Positions 8,619 through 16,685 of a stretch of 64,000 bases of DNA are shown here, piece by piece. Every line of letters starts with the position of its first letter. Positions within the stretch are counted from its first letter, which is position 1. The translations under genes and the position numbers were made by a program. The notes under the pieces were generated by a model. That model was not told where the DNA came from, made no database searches, and was given only the letters and a program-made list of their open reading frames with translations. The stretch comes from Frondihabitans australicus (lineage in GTDB: Bacteria > Actinomycetota > Actinomycetes > Actinomycetales > Microbacteriaceae): contig NZ_RBKS01000001.1 in assembly GCF_003634555.1 (NCBI RefSeq), positions 3,224,001 through 3,288,000 of the forward strand. Direction: 5' to 3'.

Positions 8619-8965
8619 AGCAGGCCCTGCTCGCGCTCGGCCTCGGCGACGGCCGTCACGAGGCGGTGCTGCTCGGCGGCGCGGCGCGGTTCGGTGACGT
8701 GTTCGCGGGCGAGGGCGTCGGCGAAGGCGGCAGGATCGGCGCCGACCACGTCGGAGAGAGCGTCGCCCCGGCTTTGGGCCGTCTCGAGCCGGGAGACGAG
8801 GTCGTCGAGGGCGTCGAGGAGACCGTCGCCGGCCGGGCAGGTCAGGACGAGGTAGCGCTCGATGGCGGTGAACGCGTCGCGGGCCGCCATCGGCAGCTGT
8901 TCGACGCGGAGGCGGAGGGCGTGACGGCGGCGGCGGTCGCCGCGGGTCGCGGGGATGTCTGGCAT
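8615..8965 (-). CDS. Small helical protein (DUF1048-like)
   Basis: A 116-residue protein starting at MPDIPATRG. The C-terminal half (LDDLVSRLETAQSRGDALSD followed by VVGADPAAFADALARE) resembles DUF1048 family proteins, which are short helical proteins usually next to PadR regulators. Here no PadR is present; instead its TGA overlaps the kup start. It may be a regulatory or accessory partner of the transporter, but this rests only on the gene overlap. The assignment to DUF1048 is by eye and moderate. Confidence 0.55.
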   Translation of the reverse strand: MPDIPATRGDRRRRHALRLRVEQLPMAARDAFTAIERYLVLTCPAGDGLLDALDDLVSRLETAQSRGDALSDVVGADPAAFADALAREHVTEPRRAAEQHRLVTAVAEAEREQGLL

Positions 8966-9140
8966 GGTGCGCCTCGAGATGGTCAGGCTCGCTGGAGCCG
9001 GCGCCCGTCCGGGCACCACGACGAGTACAGCCCCGACGCGGCTCGGCCGCCGCGATCCTCACGACATCCCTACGGCCCCGCGCGCGCCCCTAACGCTTTC
9101 CTTACGTGCGCTGCCCGCGCGCCGCCCGCGCCTCGCTATG

Positions 9141-9208
9141 TCCGTTCAGTGGCAAAAAACTGCGGATCCGAGTGGCCGCGCATCCGCAGTTTGGTGCCAC
9201 TCGACGGA
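9141..9208. repeat. Long palindrome, family A copy 2
   Basis: Arms of 27 nt at 9141-9167 and 9182-9208 pair with about 4 mismatches and share the GTGGCAAAAAACTGCGGAT core. It is placed just after the 3' end of the oxidoreductase gene that ends at 9219, where it can act as terminator. Confidence 0.65.
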
Positions 9209-9218
9209 GGTGGGCGAG

Positions 9219-10169
9219 CTAGGGCACCAGCACGAGCTTGCCGTGGGGAGAACCGGAGAGGCTCAGCTCGGTCGCCTCCCGCCAGGCGTCGAGCGGGAAG
9301 GTACGCGCGACCGGGATCCGGAACGACCCCTCGGCCATGGCGCGCGCGTACTCCGGAAGGAAGTCACTCGACGGGAACCCTCCCTGCGCCATCAGCGCGT
9401 CGATGTTGACGGTCACGCCAGCGGCCCGCGCCTCGTCGTGGTTGCTCACCGTCATGATGCGGGCCGGGTCGCCGGCGATCTCGACCAGCTGCGCGATGGT
9501 CCCCGCCTGCGGGCGCGACGCGTCGAGCACGTGGTCGACGTCGCCGCCGACGATCTCCCGCACCCGCGACACCATGCCCTCGCCGTACGGCGTCACCGTC
9601 GCCCCGAAGCCCTCGAGATCGGGCGTGAACGTCGGCCCCGCAGTGGCGATGACCTTCAGGCCCCGCCGCAGAGCGACCTGGACGGCGGTGTAGCCGACCA
9701 TGCCGCCGGCCCCGTGCACGAGAAGAGTGTCGCCCTCCGACAGCCCCATCAGGTCGAGGGTCCACACGGCGGTCTGGAGCACCATCCGCAGGCTGGCCGC
9801 GTCGACGGCGCTGAGACCCGACGGCACGGGGAACCACAGGTTCAGGATCGCGAAGTCCGCCGCACCCCCGCTGCTCTGCCCGACGAAGTCCGTCGCCCCG
9901 AAGACGAGATCGCCGACCGCGACATCGTCCACACCGTCGCCGACGGCGTCGACCACCCCGGCCACGTCGCAGCCGATGCCGCGCGGCAGGGTGCCCGGCA
10001 TGAAGCCGCGGCAGAGCTCCCAGTCGGCGGGGTTGAGGCCGGCCGCGGCGACCTTCACGCGGATCGTGCCCTCACCGGGGTCGGGGATCTCGGTCGTCTC
10101 GAGGACCAGGACATCGAGGGGCTCGCCGGTCTCGTGGAATCGGACGGTGCGGGATGCGACTGCGCTCAT
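9219..10169 (-). CDS. Zinc-free MDR oxidoreductase (NADPH:quinone reductase type)
   Basis: A 316-residue medium-chain dehydrogenase/reductase. The GroES-like N-terminal half includes AAGLNPADWELCRG (about residues 47-60), and the nucleotide-binding half has VHGAGGMVGYTAVQVALRRG. The zinc-binding cysteine cluster of alcohol dehydrogenases is absent, which points to quinone or enone reductases. It is divergent from a TetR gene, with a perfect 16-bp inverted repeat between them, so it is likely induced when the TetR ligand appears. Confidence 0.87.
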   Translation of the reverse strand: MSAVASRTVRFHETGEPLDVLVLETTEIPDPGEGTIRVKVAAAGLNPADWELCRGFMPGTLPRGIGCDVAGVVDAVGDGVDDVAVGDLVFGATDFVGQSSGGAADFAILNLWFPVPSGLSAVDAASLRMVLQTAVWTLDLMGLSEGDTLLVHGAGGMVGYTAVQVALRRGLKVIATAGPTFTPDLEGFGATVTPYGEGMVSRVREIVGGDVDHVLDASRPQAGTIAQLVEIAGDPARIMTVSNHDEARAAGVTVNIDALMAQGGFPSSDFLPEYARAMAEGSFRIPVARTFPLDAWREATELSLSGSPHGKLVLVP

Positions 10170-10196
10170 GGGAGTCTCGCTTTCTCTGCGGTTCGT

Positions 10197-10245
10197 GTAG
10201 TGACAGTCGCTGACGCTATCACGTTGTGACAGCGACTGTCACTAC
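10197..10245. promoter_or_regulatory. TetR operator between divergent genes
   Basis: The perfect inverted repeat GTAGTGACAGTCGCTG (10197-10212) and CAGCGACTGTCACTAC (10230-10245) is separated by 17 bp. It runs up to the TAGGCT -10 box of the TetR gene (10248-10253), so binding would repress both directions. Confidence 0.8.
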
Positions 10246-10259
10246 GCTAGGCTGACCAC

Positions 10260-10835
10260 GTGCCACGCAGCGGAAGAGAAGCCCGGGAGCGCCTCGAGAA
10301 GGCCGCCCTCGCCCTGTTCGCCGAGCGCGGGTTCGACGCCGTGACGACCGCCGAGATCGCCGAGCGGGCCGGCGTGACCGAGCGGACTTTCTTCCGGCAC
10401 TTCCCCGACAAGCGCGAAGTGCTCTTCGACGGCGAGCGTCGCCTCTCGCAGTGGGTGATCGACGCCATGCAGGCCGTCCCTGTCGACGTGCCGGCGTGGA
10501 AGGCGCTGCGGCGCGCCGTCGACGCCGTTGTGCCGCCCCTCGAGGCGAACCGGGCGGAGAGCGACCGCCTCGGGCAGATCATCGCGGTGACGCCCGCGCT
10601 GTGGGAGCGAGGCGCGGCGAAAGAGGCTCACCTGGTGGTGCTGGTCGCCGAACTCCTGCTGGCTCGGGGTGTCGCCGACGACGAGGCGGACCTCCTCGCG
10701 CGCGTCGGCTGGGGTGCTCTCGCGCACGCGATGAAGACGTGGCGCGCCGATTCTCCGGATGCAGCGCTGCAGCCGCACGTGGATCGCGCGTTCGCCCGGC
10801 TGTCGCGGCTCACGGATGCCGCCGTCACGCGCTGA
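10260..10835 (+). CDS. TetR-family transcriptional regulator
   Basis: A 191-residue repressor. The N-terminal helix-turn-helix spans about residues 8-55 (TTAEIAERAGVTERTFFRHF and PDKREVLFDGE), and the C-terminal half is a ligand-binding domain. The GTG start is 6 nt after a TAGGCT -10 box, so the mRNA is probably leaderless. It is divergent from the quinone oxidoreductase gene over a shared operator. Its DNA-binding segment is close to that of the TetR at 12871, suggesting two paralogous modules. Confidence 0.9.
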   Translation: MPRSGREARERLEKAALALFAERGFDAVTTAEIAERAGVTERTFFRHFPDKREVLFDGERRLSQWVIDAMQAVPVDVPAWKALRRAVDAVVPPLEANRAESDRLGQIIAVTPALWERGAAKEAHLVVLVAELLLARGVADDEADLLARVGWGALAHAMKTWRADSPDAALQPHVDRAFARLSRLTDAAVTR

Positions 10836-10842
10836 CCGCCAG

Positions 10843-10910
10843 CGATGCGGCGCGTTCGACGCGATGCGGCGTGACGCGTCGCGCCGTGATGCGTGAAACG
10901 CGCCGCATCG
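10843..10910. repeat. Palindrome family F, plus local repeats
   Basis: CGATGCGGCGCGTT (10843-10856) and AACGCGCCGCATCG (10897-10910) pair perfectly. Further GATGCGGCGTGACGCG and GACGCCGCGCCCGGAA repeats continue to about 10965. It lies in the gap between the convergent TetR and SDR genes. Likely bidirectional terminator. Confidence 0.6.
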
Positions 10911-11013
10911 TGCGCCCGTCGCACCTGGAACTCGACGCCGCGCCCGGAAAGCGACGCCGCGCCCGGAACGCGCCGTCACGCTGGAAAGGTGCCGCATCAC
11001 GCGGCCTGCGACG

Positions 11014-11865
11014 TCACACCCAGCGCCTGAAGCCGCCCTCCGACGAGATGACCTGCCCGACGACCCAGCGGCCGGCGTCGCTCACCAGCCACTCGATGAG
11101 GCGGGCCGGGTCGTCGGGCTCGCCCATGCGATCGCGGGGGAAGTGCCGCAGCACCTCGTCGTGCGCCTCGGGCGCGAGCGACGCGTCCAGGTAGCCGGTG
11201 TTCACCGGCCCGGGATTGATGGTGTTCAGCACGATCCCCCGGTCGATCAGGTCGTTGGCCACCGACACCGTGATGCCTGCCAGCGCCGCCTTCGACGTCG
11301 CGTAGGCGATCTCGCCCGACATGGGGCCGGTCTGCTGCCCTGACGTGATCCACACGACGCGGCCACCGGGCCGCTCGTCGTCGTGCTGCGCGGCGAACGC
11401 CTGCGTCATGAGCAGCGAGGCGCGCGCATTCGTCTGCCAGTGCGCGTCGAACATCTCCGGCGTGAGGTCGGCGAGGCGCCCGTCGCTGCCGCTCAGGGCC
11501 TGATTGCAGACCAGGATGTCGATCGGCCCGAGCGACTCTCGGGCGGCGGCGATCAGGCGGGCGGGGTTCGAGGCGGGGGCGAGGTCGAGCTCGAGGTGGT
11601 CGAGCCGGGCTCCTGCGCCCTCGTCGGCACCGGTCGGCAGATGGGTGCGGAGCGCGGCGAGCACGTCGTCGAGCGAGTCGGCGCCGTAGGGCTGCGCGGC
11701 GTCGTGGGGCGCCCAGTGCTGCACGAAGACGCTCGCGCCGCGGGCGAGGAGCCTGGATGCGATCGCGAACCCGATGCCCCGGTGCCGACTGACGCCCGTG
11801 ACGACGGCGGTTCGGCCCGCGAGAGTGTGCTCGTTGCGGAATCGCGCGTCGTCGTCGAAGCTCAT
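11014..11865 (-). CDS. Short-chain dehydrogenase/reductase
   Basis: A 283-residue SDR starting at MSFDDDARF. TGVSRHRGIGFAIA (cofactor loop) is at about residues 22-35, NQALSG replaces the usual NAG, and catalytic Tyr and Lys sit in YATSKAAL. The C-terminus VISSEGGF matches FabG-like oxidoreductases. The cofactor loop with Arg-His-Arg suggests NADP use. Its gene is 26 nt downstream of the NmrA-like gene on the same strand, so it probably shares that transcript and TetR control. Confidence 0.85.
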   Translation of the reverse strand: MSFDDDARFRNEHTLAGRTAVVTGVSRHRGIGFAIASRLLARGASVFVQHWAPHDAAQPYGADSLDDVLAALRTHLPTGADEGAGARLDHLELDLAPASNPARLIAAARESLGPIDILVCNQALSGSDGRLADLTPEMFDAHWQTNARASLLMTQAFAAQHDDERPGGRVVWITSGQQTGPMSGEIAYATSKAALAGITVSVANDLIDRGIVLNTINPGPVNTGYLDASLAPEAHDEVLRHFPRDRMGEPDDPARLIEWLVSDAGRWVVGQVISSEGGFRRWV

Positions 11866-11891
11866 GCCCCCACCCTGCCAGGCGGACGGGC

Positions 11892-12773
11892 CTAGCGCGT
11901 GAAGTAGTGCCCGGCGTCGAGATCCTCGATCAGGCGAGGGTGCGTGGGCTCCCAGCCGAGGAGCTCGCGCGTCGCGGCGTTGGGCATCGGCACGTTCATG
12001 CCCATGAAGATGAACGGCGCGAAGAACGCGGGCGCCTCGGCCGCGGGGACGCTCACGGCGGGAAGGCCGAGGTGCCCGGCGATGTTCTCGGCGATCCTGC
12101 GGACCTCCACGCCCTCGTCGCTCGAGCCGATGAGCTGCGAGCCGGCCGGGGCCTTCTCGAGCGCGAGGCGGAAGAGCACCGCCAGGTCGAGCGTGTGCAC
12201 GGCCGGCCACACGTTGAGGCCCTCGTCGATGTAGCCCGAGGCGCCCTGGCGCTTCGCGATCCCGATGATCGTCGGGAGGAAGCCGTGCACGTCGCGGTCG
12301 CTGTGCGTCACGGGCGGGACGGCCACGAGAAGGGCGCGCACGTCGCGCGACACGAGCTCGAGCACCGCACGGGACACGAAGACGCGCGGGTTCGCCTCGA
12401 GGAGCCTGTCGCGCTCGGCGTCACCGGTGCGGGCGATTCCGATGCCGATGAACGTCTTGCCGGTGCCCGCGAGGGCGTCGCCGAAGGCGTTCACGACCGC
12501 GGTGTCGGCGTCGACGGCGGTCTGCATGTCGCCCTGCGCGACGCTGCCGTGGTCGAAGGCGAGGTGGATGACGGCGTCGACGTCGGCCGCCGCGCTCGCG
12601 AGGAGCGAGAGGTCGTTGACGTCGCCGTGCAGGGCGGTCGCGCCGAGCTTCTCGACGGCGGCGGCGGACGACTCGGAGCGGACGAGGCCGGTGACCTCGT
12701 GGCCGTGGCCGATGAGCTCGGCGAGGACGGCCTGGCCGATGTGGCCTGCGGGGCCGGTGACGAGAACGCGCAT
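11892..12773 (-). CDS. NmrA/epimerase-like NAD(P)-binding protein
   Basis: A 293-residue extended SDR starting at MRVLVTGPAGHIG. The dinucleotide motif GPAGHIG is at residues 7-13, and GHEVTGLVRS follows the second strand. An AAGGAAG ribosome site precedes the ATG. It is divergent from the TetR gene at 12871 with a 20-bp perfect inverted repeat between them. Similar proteins are putative NAD-dependent epimerases or quinone reductases. The classical catalytic Tyr-Lys pair is not obvious. Confidence 0.8.
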   Translation of the reverse strand: MRVLVTGPAGHIGQAVLAELIGHGHEVTGLVRSESSAAAVEKLGATALHGDVNDLSLLASAAADVDAVIHLAFDHGSVAQGDMQTAVDADTAVVNAFGDALAGTGKTFIGIGIARTGDAERDRLLEANPRVFVSRAVLELVSRDVRALLVAVPPVTHSDRDVHGFLPTIIGIAKRQGASGYIDEGLNVWPAVHTLDLAVLFRLALEKAPAGSQLIGSSDEGVEVRRIAENIAGHLGLPAVSVPAAEAPAFFAPFIFMGMNVPMPNAATRELLGWEPTHPRLIEDLDAGHYFTR

Positions 12774-12788
12774 GATGACTTCCTTCGT

Positions 12789-12843
12789 GTGATGTGACTC
12801 GGTACCGTCACTGTACACCCGTCACGGTACCGAGTCACATCAC
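12789..12843. promoter_or_regulatory. TetR operator with 20-bp perfect arms
   Basis: GTGATGTGACTCGGTACCGT (12789-12808) and its exact reverse complement (12824-12843) flank a 15-bp spacer. Inner GGTACCGTCAC/GTCACGGTACC half-sites look like the core. The element covers the divergent promoters of the NmrA-like and TetR genes. Confidence 0.85.
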
Positions 12844-12870
12844 TTCACGCCGAACCGATAGGCTGGGGGC

Positions 12871-13443
12871 ATGGCGAGATGGGAACCCGACGCGCGTGGC
12901 CGGCTCCTGCGCGCTGCTCTCGACCTCTTCGCCGAGCAGGGCTACGAGCGCACGACGACCGCGCAGATCGCGTCGCGGGCGGGCCTCACGAAGACGACGT
13001 TCTTCCGGCACTTCCCCGACAAGCGCGAGGTGCTCTTCTACGGCCAGCCGATGCTGATGGAGCTCGCGACGAACGGGGTGCGCGACGCGCCTGCCGATGC
13101 CACGCCCCTCGATGCGGCGGCCGCCGGGGTCGACGCGATGGCCTCCGCACACGTCGAGGGTCAGCGCGAGTACGCCCCGCAGCTCGGGGCCGTCGTCGCG
13201 GCGAACGACGAGCTCCGCGAGCGGGCGGCGTTCAAGCGCGCGAGCATCGCCGGAGCCATGGCGGACGCCCTCGTCGTCCGCGGAGTCGACGAGAGGGTCG
13301 CGGCGCTCGCCGCCGAGCTCGGAGCCCGGGCGTACTACACGGCGTTCGACCGCTGGATCGCGCCCGCCAACACGGAGCCGATGCCCGACCTCGCCCGCAC
13401 GGCCCTCACCGAGCTGCGCGCCGCTGCCGCCGCCCTCGCCTAG
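12871..13443 (+). CDS. TetR-family transcriptional regulator
   Basis: A 190-residue repressor with helix-turn-helix at about residues 28-52 (TTTAQIASRAGLTKTTFFRHF) followed by PDKREVLFYGQ. The ATG is 6 nt after a TAGGCT box (12859-12864), so it is likely leaderless. The large perfect palindrome just upstream is the probable binding site for controlling itself and the NmrA-like/SDR genes. The ligand is unknown. Confidence 0.9.
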   Translation: MARWEPDARGRLLRAALDLFAEQGYERTTTAQIASRAGLTKTTFFRHFPDKREVLFYGQPMLMELATNGVRDAPADATPLDAAAAGVDAMASAHVEGQREYAPQLGAVVAANDELRERAAFKRASIAGAMADALVVRGVDERVAALAAELGARAYYTAFDRWIAPANTEPMPDLARTALTELRAAAAALA

Positions 13444-13483
13444 CAGCCCTCCGCCCTCCGCCCCCGCACCACCCCGCCCCCGC

Positions 13484-13539
13484 GAGTGGCAAAAATCTGC
13501 GGATGCGCCTGCCCCCGCATCCGCACTTTCTTGCCACTC
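13484..13539. repeat. Long palindrome, family A copy 3
   Basis: GAGTGGCAAAAATCTGCGGATGCG (13484-13507) pairs with 13516-13539 with 3 mismatches across an 8-nt loop. It follows the TetR stop and precedes the next gene on the same strand, so it probably terminates the TetR transcript. Confidence 0.7.
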
Positions 13540-13619
13540 ACGGCATGCAGGGTGAGGCGCGGCCGAGGGCGGTAGGGTCGGCTCGAGACGACGCTCGCGC
13601 AACGACTTCAGGAGGCCCC

Positions 13620-14285
13620 GTGTCGAAGGTCCGAGTCCACAACTTCGCCATCTCGCTCGACGGGTTCGGCACCGGCGCCGACCAGTCGATGGAGGCTCCC
13701 TTCGGCCACGCCGGCGGCCGCCTGATGCAGTGGTTCATGTCGACGCCGACGTTCCGCGCGATGCAGGGCGCCGACGGCGGCACCGAGGGCGTCGACGCCG
13801 ACTTCGCCGCCCAGTGGGCCGACGGCATCGGCGCCGAGATCATGGGCCGCAACAAGTTCGGGCCGCAGCGCGGCGACTGGCCCGACGACGGCTGGGTCGG
13901 CTGGTGGGGCGACGAGCCGCCGTTCCACACGCCCGTCGTCGTGCTCACCCACCACCCGCGCGAGGCCATCGCCGTCGGCGAGACGACCTTCCACTTCGTC
14001 GACCAGACGCCCGCCGAGGCGCTCGAGCTCGCCCGGTCGCTCGCCCCCAACACCGACATCAGGATCGGCGGAGGCGTCGACACGGTCCGCGAGTTCCTGG
14101 CCGCGGATCTCGTCGACCACCTCCACCTCGTGCAGGTGCCGATCGTGCTCGGCCGCGGAGAACGCCTCTGGGACGACGGTGCCGGCCTCACGCTCGAGGG
14201 CCTCGAGGAGCGCTTCGACATCGAATCGACGCCGTCGCCGAGCGGCGTGACGCACTTCGTCTACACGCGCAAGCCGCGCGACTAG
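13620..14285 (+). CDS. RibD C-terminal/dihydrofolate reductase-like protein
   Basis: A 221-residue reductase-fold protein beginning with GTG after an AGGAGG ribosome site. NFAISLDGFGTG at residues 7-18, EIMGRNKFGP in the middle and IRIGGGVDTVREFLAADLVDH mark the RibD_C/DHFR-like family that binds NADPH. Stand-alone members are usually of unknown substrate, not true folate enzymes. It is convergent with the deaminase gene, with a 58-bp gap rich in GGCGGCCGG. Confidence 0.82.
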   Translation: MSKVRVHNFAISLDGFGTGADQSMEAPFGHAGGRLMQWFMSTPTFRAMQGADGGTEGVDADFAAQWADGIGAEIMGRNKFGPQRGDWPDDGWVGWWGDEPPFHTPVVVLTHHPREAIAVGETTFHFVDQTPAEALELARSLAPNTDIRIGGGVDTVREFLAADLVDHLHLVQVPIVLGRGERLWDDGAGLTLEGLEERFDIESTPSPSGVTHFVYTRKPRD

Positions 14286-14343
14286 CGACCGCGGCGGGCG
14301 GGGGCCGGGCGGCCGGGCAGCGGGGCTGCCGCCGGGCGGCCGG

Positions 14344-14961
14344 TCAGCGCGGCCCGGTGCCTCGGGCGTTGTAGACGGTCGCTGCTCCTGCGCCCACACG
14401 CCGGCCGTACTCGGCGAACACCTCGACGGCCTCCGCACGACGCACCCCGTCGACCACCTCGATGCCGCGCGCCTCGAACTGCTCGGCCCAGTCGTCGCGC
14501 ACCGGGCCCTCGTCGAAGCGGGTCAGGTCTTCGCACTCCGGGCCCGAACCGGCCACGACCAGCCGCTGCACGCCCGACCACATCGTCGAGCCGAGGCACT
14601 GCAGGCACGGCCGCCAGTTGTTGATCAGGTCGAGGGCCGGGCGGTCGGCGGCGCCGAGATCCCAGGAGCCGAGGCGCGTCTGAGCCAGCGACAGCGCGAC
14701 CACCTCGGCATGGGCCGACGACAGCCCCGAGGCCAGCACGACGTTCACGCCGACCGACACGATGCGCCCCGACTCGCGCTCGGTGACGATCGCGGCGAAC
14801 GGCCCGCCGTTGCCCTCGGCCGGGTTGCGGGAGGCGAGGCGATTGACGAGGCGCATGCGGTCGTCGAGCGTCGGCAGCGACTCCGGCCAGTCGGCCAACT
14901 CGTCGGGCACCCAGGCCGGCAGATCGACGGAGAAACTGGTCGCGAGTACCGAGGTGTCCAT
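14344..14961 (-). CDS. Cytidine/deoxycytidylate deaminase-fold protein
   Basis: A 205-residue zinc deaminase. The catalytic motif SSAHAEVVAL (His-Ala-Glu) is followed by NNWRPCLQC, giving the PCxxC zinc cysteines. It resembles the guanine deaminase/tRNA-adenosine deaminase superfamily, but the substrate cannot be told. The ATG is 6 nt after a TACCGT -10 on the minus strand, so it is probably leaderless. It is divergent from the XRE regulator at 15084. Confidence 0.8.
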   Translation of the reverse strand: MDTSVLATSFSVDLPAWVPDELADWPESLPTLDDRMRLVNRLASRNPAEGNGGPFAAIVTERESGRIVSVGVNVVLASGLSSAHAEVVALSLAQTRLGSWDLGAADRPALDLINNWRPCLQCLGSTMWSGVQRLVVAGSGPECEDLTRFDEGPVRDDWAEQFEARGIEVVDGVRRAEAVEVFAEYGRRVGAGAATVYNARGTGPR

Positions 14962-15083
14962 GGTCTGACGGTAGCGAAGAGCGTGTTTCCGTCGTTTTTC
15001 ACGGGCGCGGGCGCCGGAGTGGGCCGCAGGGTGGGGGCCGCGGGGCCAGGACGCCCCCACCCGCCCCGCGTTAGCGTGGAAGC

Positions 15084-15914
15084 ATGACCGACGACCCGAA
15101 CCCGCTGGGCGAGTACCTCCGCGCCCGCCGCGAGCTGGTCACGCCCGACCTGGTCGGCATCCCGGTGCTGGGCGTCCGCCGCGTCGCGGGCCTGCGCCGC
15201 GAGGAGGTCGCGATGCTGGCCGGCGTGAGCGCCGACTACTACCTGCGGCTCGAGCAGGGTCGCGACCGAAATCCGTCGGCGCAGGTGCTGGAGTCGATCG
15301 CTCGGGTGCTTCAGCTCGACGACAACGCCACGACCTACCTGCTCGGCCTCGCCAGCGGCAGCACGAGCCGCCCTCGCCGCCGCCCCCGCAAGCGGACCGT
15401 GCCGATCGGCATCGCGACGCTCATCGACACGATCGGGCTGCCCGCGTTCGTCGAGGACCGCTACTTCGACGTTCTGGCCGCGAACCGTCTCGCCACGGCG
15501 ATCTCGCCCTGTCTGCGCCCCGGGCAGAACCGGCTGCGCGACGTCTTCCTCGACGACGCCGAGCGAGCTCTCTACCCGCAGTCGCAGCGCGCCGCCGAAA
15601 GCCTCATCGCCGGCTTCCGCAGGTCGGTCGGCAGCGACACCGACGACCCGCGGTTCATCGAGCTCGTCGGCGAGCTGTCTCTGGCGAGCCCCGAGTTCCG
15701 GCAGCTGTGGGCCCGCCACGACGTCGGGGTTCTGGCCGGCGCGACCGTGACGCTCGACCATCCGCAGGTCGGCGAGCTCACGCTGTTCCGCGAGAAGCTC
15801 GGCATCGGCGAGACGGGCGGCATGATGCTCGTGATCTACTCGGCCGAGCCCGGGTCGCCCGACGCCGAGAAGCTGTCGTTTCTCGCGTCCATGTCTGTGG
15901 AAGCGAGCCGGTAG
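15084..15914 (+). CDS. XRE regulator with MmyB-like ligand domain
   Basis: A 276-residue regulator. The N-terminal helix-turn-helix (about residues 8-80) includes GLRREEVAMLAGVSADYYLR, which is characteristic of the actinobacterial MmyB-like group. The C-terminal 180 residues form the PAS-like MmyB ligand domain. The ATG sits 6 nt after TAGCGT (15072-15077), indicating a leaderless mRNA. It may control the divergent deaminase gene. An MgtC-like gene follows after 3 nt, so the two are probably cotranscribed. Confidence 0.88.
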   Translation: MTDDPNPLGEYLRARRELVTPDLVGIPVLGVRRVAGLRREEVAMLAGVSADYYLRLEQGRDRNPSAQVLESIARVLQLDDNATTYLLGLASGSTSRPRRRPRKRTVPIGIATLIDTIGLPAFVEDRYFDVLAANRLATAISPCLRPGQNRLRDVFLDDAERALYPQSQRAAESLIAGFRRSVGSDTDDPRFIELVGELSLASPEFRQLWARHDVGVLAGATVTLDHPQVGELTLFREKLGIGETGGMMLVIYSAEPGSPDAEKLSFLASMSVEASR

Positions 15915-15917
15915 ACG

Positions 15918-16646
15918 ATGTCCGACCCGACCCTCAGCGCCCTGAACGGCCAAGGCCTGCTGCAGATCGGCGAGCTCCTGCTCGCCTTCGCCCTGTCGTC
16001 GCTCGTCGGCCTCGAGCGGCAGCTGCGGGGGAAGCCGGCGGGTCTGCGCACGCAGGCTCTGGTCGGCACGACGTCGGCGCTGCTCCTGCTGGTGTCGAAG
16101 TACGGCTTCACCGACGTGCTCGTCACCGGCCACATCGTGCTCGACCCGTCGCGTGTCGCCGCCCAGATCGTGTCGGGCGTCGGGTTCCTCGGCGCCGGCC
16201 TGATTCTCACGAGGCGCGGGGCGGTGCGCGGGCTCACCACCGCCGCCGCCGTGTGGGAGACCGCCGCGATCGGCATGGCCGCAGGAGCCGGGCTGTGGCT
16301 CCTGGCGCTGATCGTGGTGGCGCTGCACTTCTTGGTCACCTACGGCTACACCGCCCTCTCACGGCGAGTGCTCGGGGGTCAGGACACCGCTGTGCAGCTG
16401 GAGCTCGCCTACCGCGACGGCAAGGGCGTGCTCCGCGAGGTGCTCGCCTCGATCACGGAGTCGGGCTGGGCGATCCGCCAGCTGTCGACCGGCGAGCCCG
16501 TCGACGAGGAGGGCACGGGCAAGCCGCTCGTGCGCGTCACGCTCGACGTGTCGGGCTCTGGCGACCCCGCGATGCTGCTGCAGCACATGAGCGACGCCCG
16601 CGGGGTGAAGTCGGTCGGCTTCGTGGCCCAGGAGGACCTCGACTGA
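15918..16646 (+). CDS. MgtC/SapB family membrane protein
   Basis: A 242-residue protein. The N-terminal membrane domain has four to five helices with the family signature SSLVGLERQLRGKPAGLRTQ (residues 26-45), VSGVGFLGAGLIL, and GLTTAAAVWETAAIGMAAGAG. The C-terminal ~85 residues form a soluble ACT-like domain. MgtC proteins are linked to Mg2+ limitation, acid stress and membrane potential control rather than to transport itself. It lies 3 nt after the XRE gene. Confidence 0.88.
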   Translation: MSDPTLSALNGQGLLQIGELLLAFALSSLVGLERQLRGKPAGLRTQALVGTTSALLLLVSKYGFTDVLVTGHIVLDPSRVAAQIVSGVGFLGAGLILTRRGAVRGLTTAAAVWETAAIGMAAGAGLWLLALIVVALHFLVTYGYTALSRRVLGGQDTAVQLELAYRDGKGVLREVLASITESGWAIRQLSTGEPVDEEGTGKPLVRVTLDVSGSGDPAMLLQHMSDARGVKSVGFVAQEDLD

Positions 16647-16685
16647 GCCGACTCGCGCGCGAGCCGGCTCAGCCGAGAGGAACGA

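Noticed and set aside
10843-10965. CRISPR-like short repeats
   Set aside because: The repeats are unequal in length and spacing, and no cas gene is present; they form a hairpin between convergent genes.
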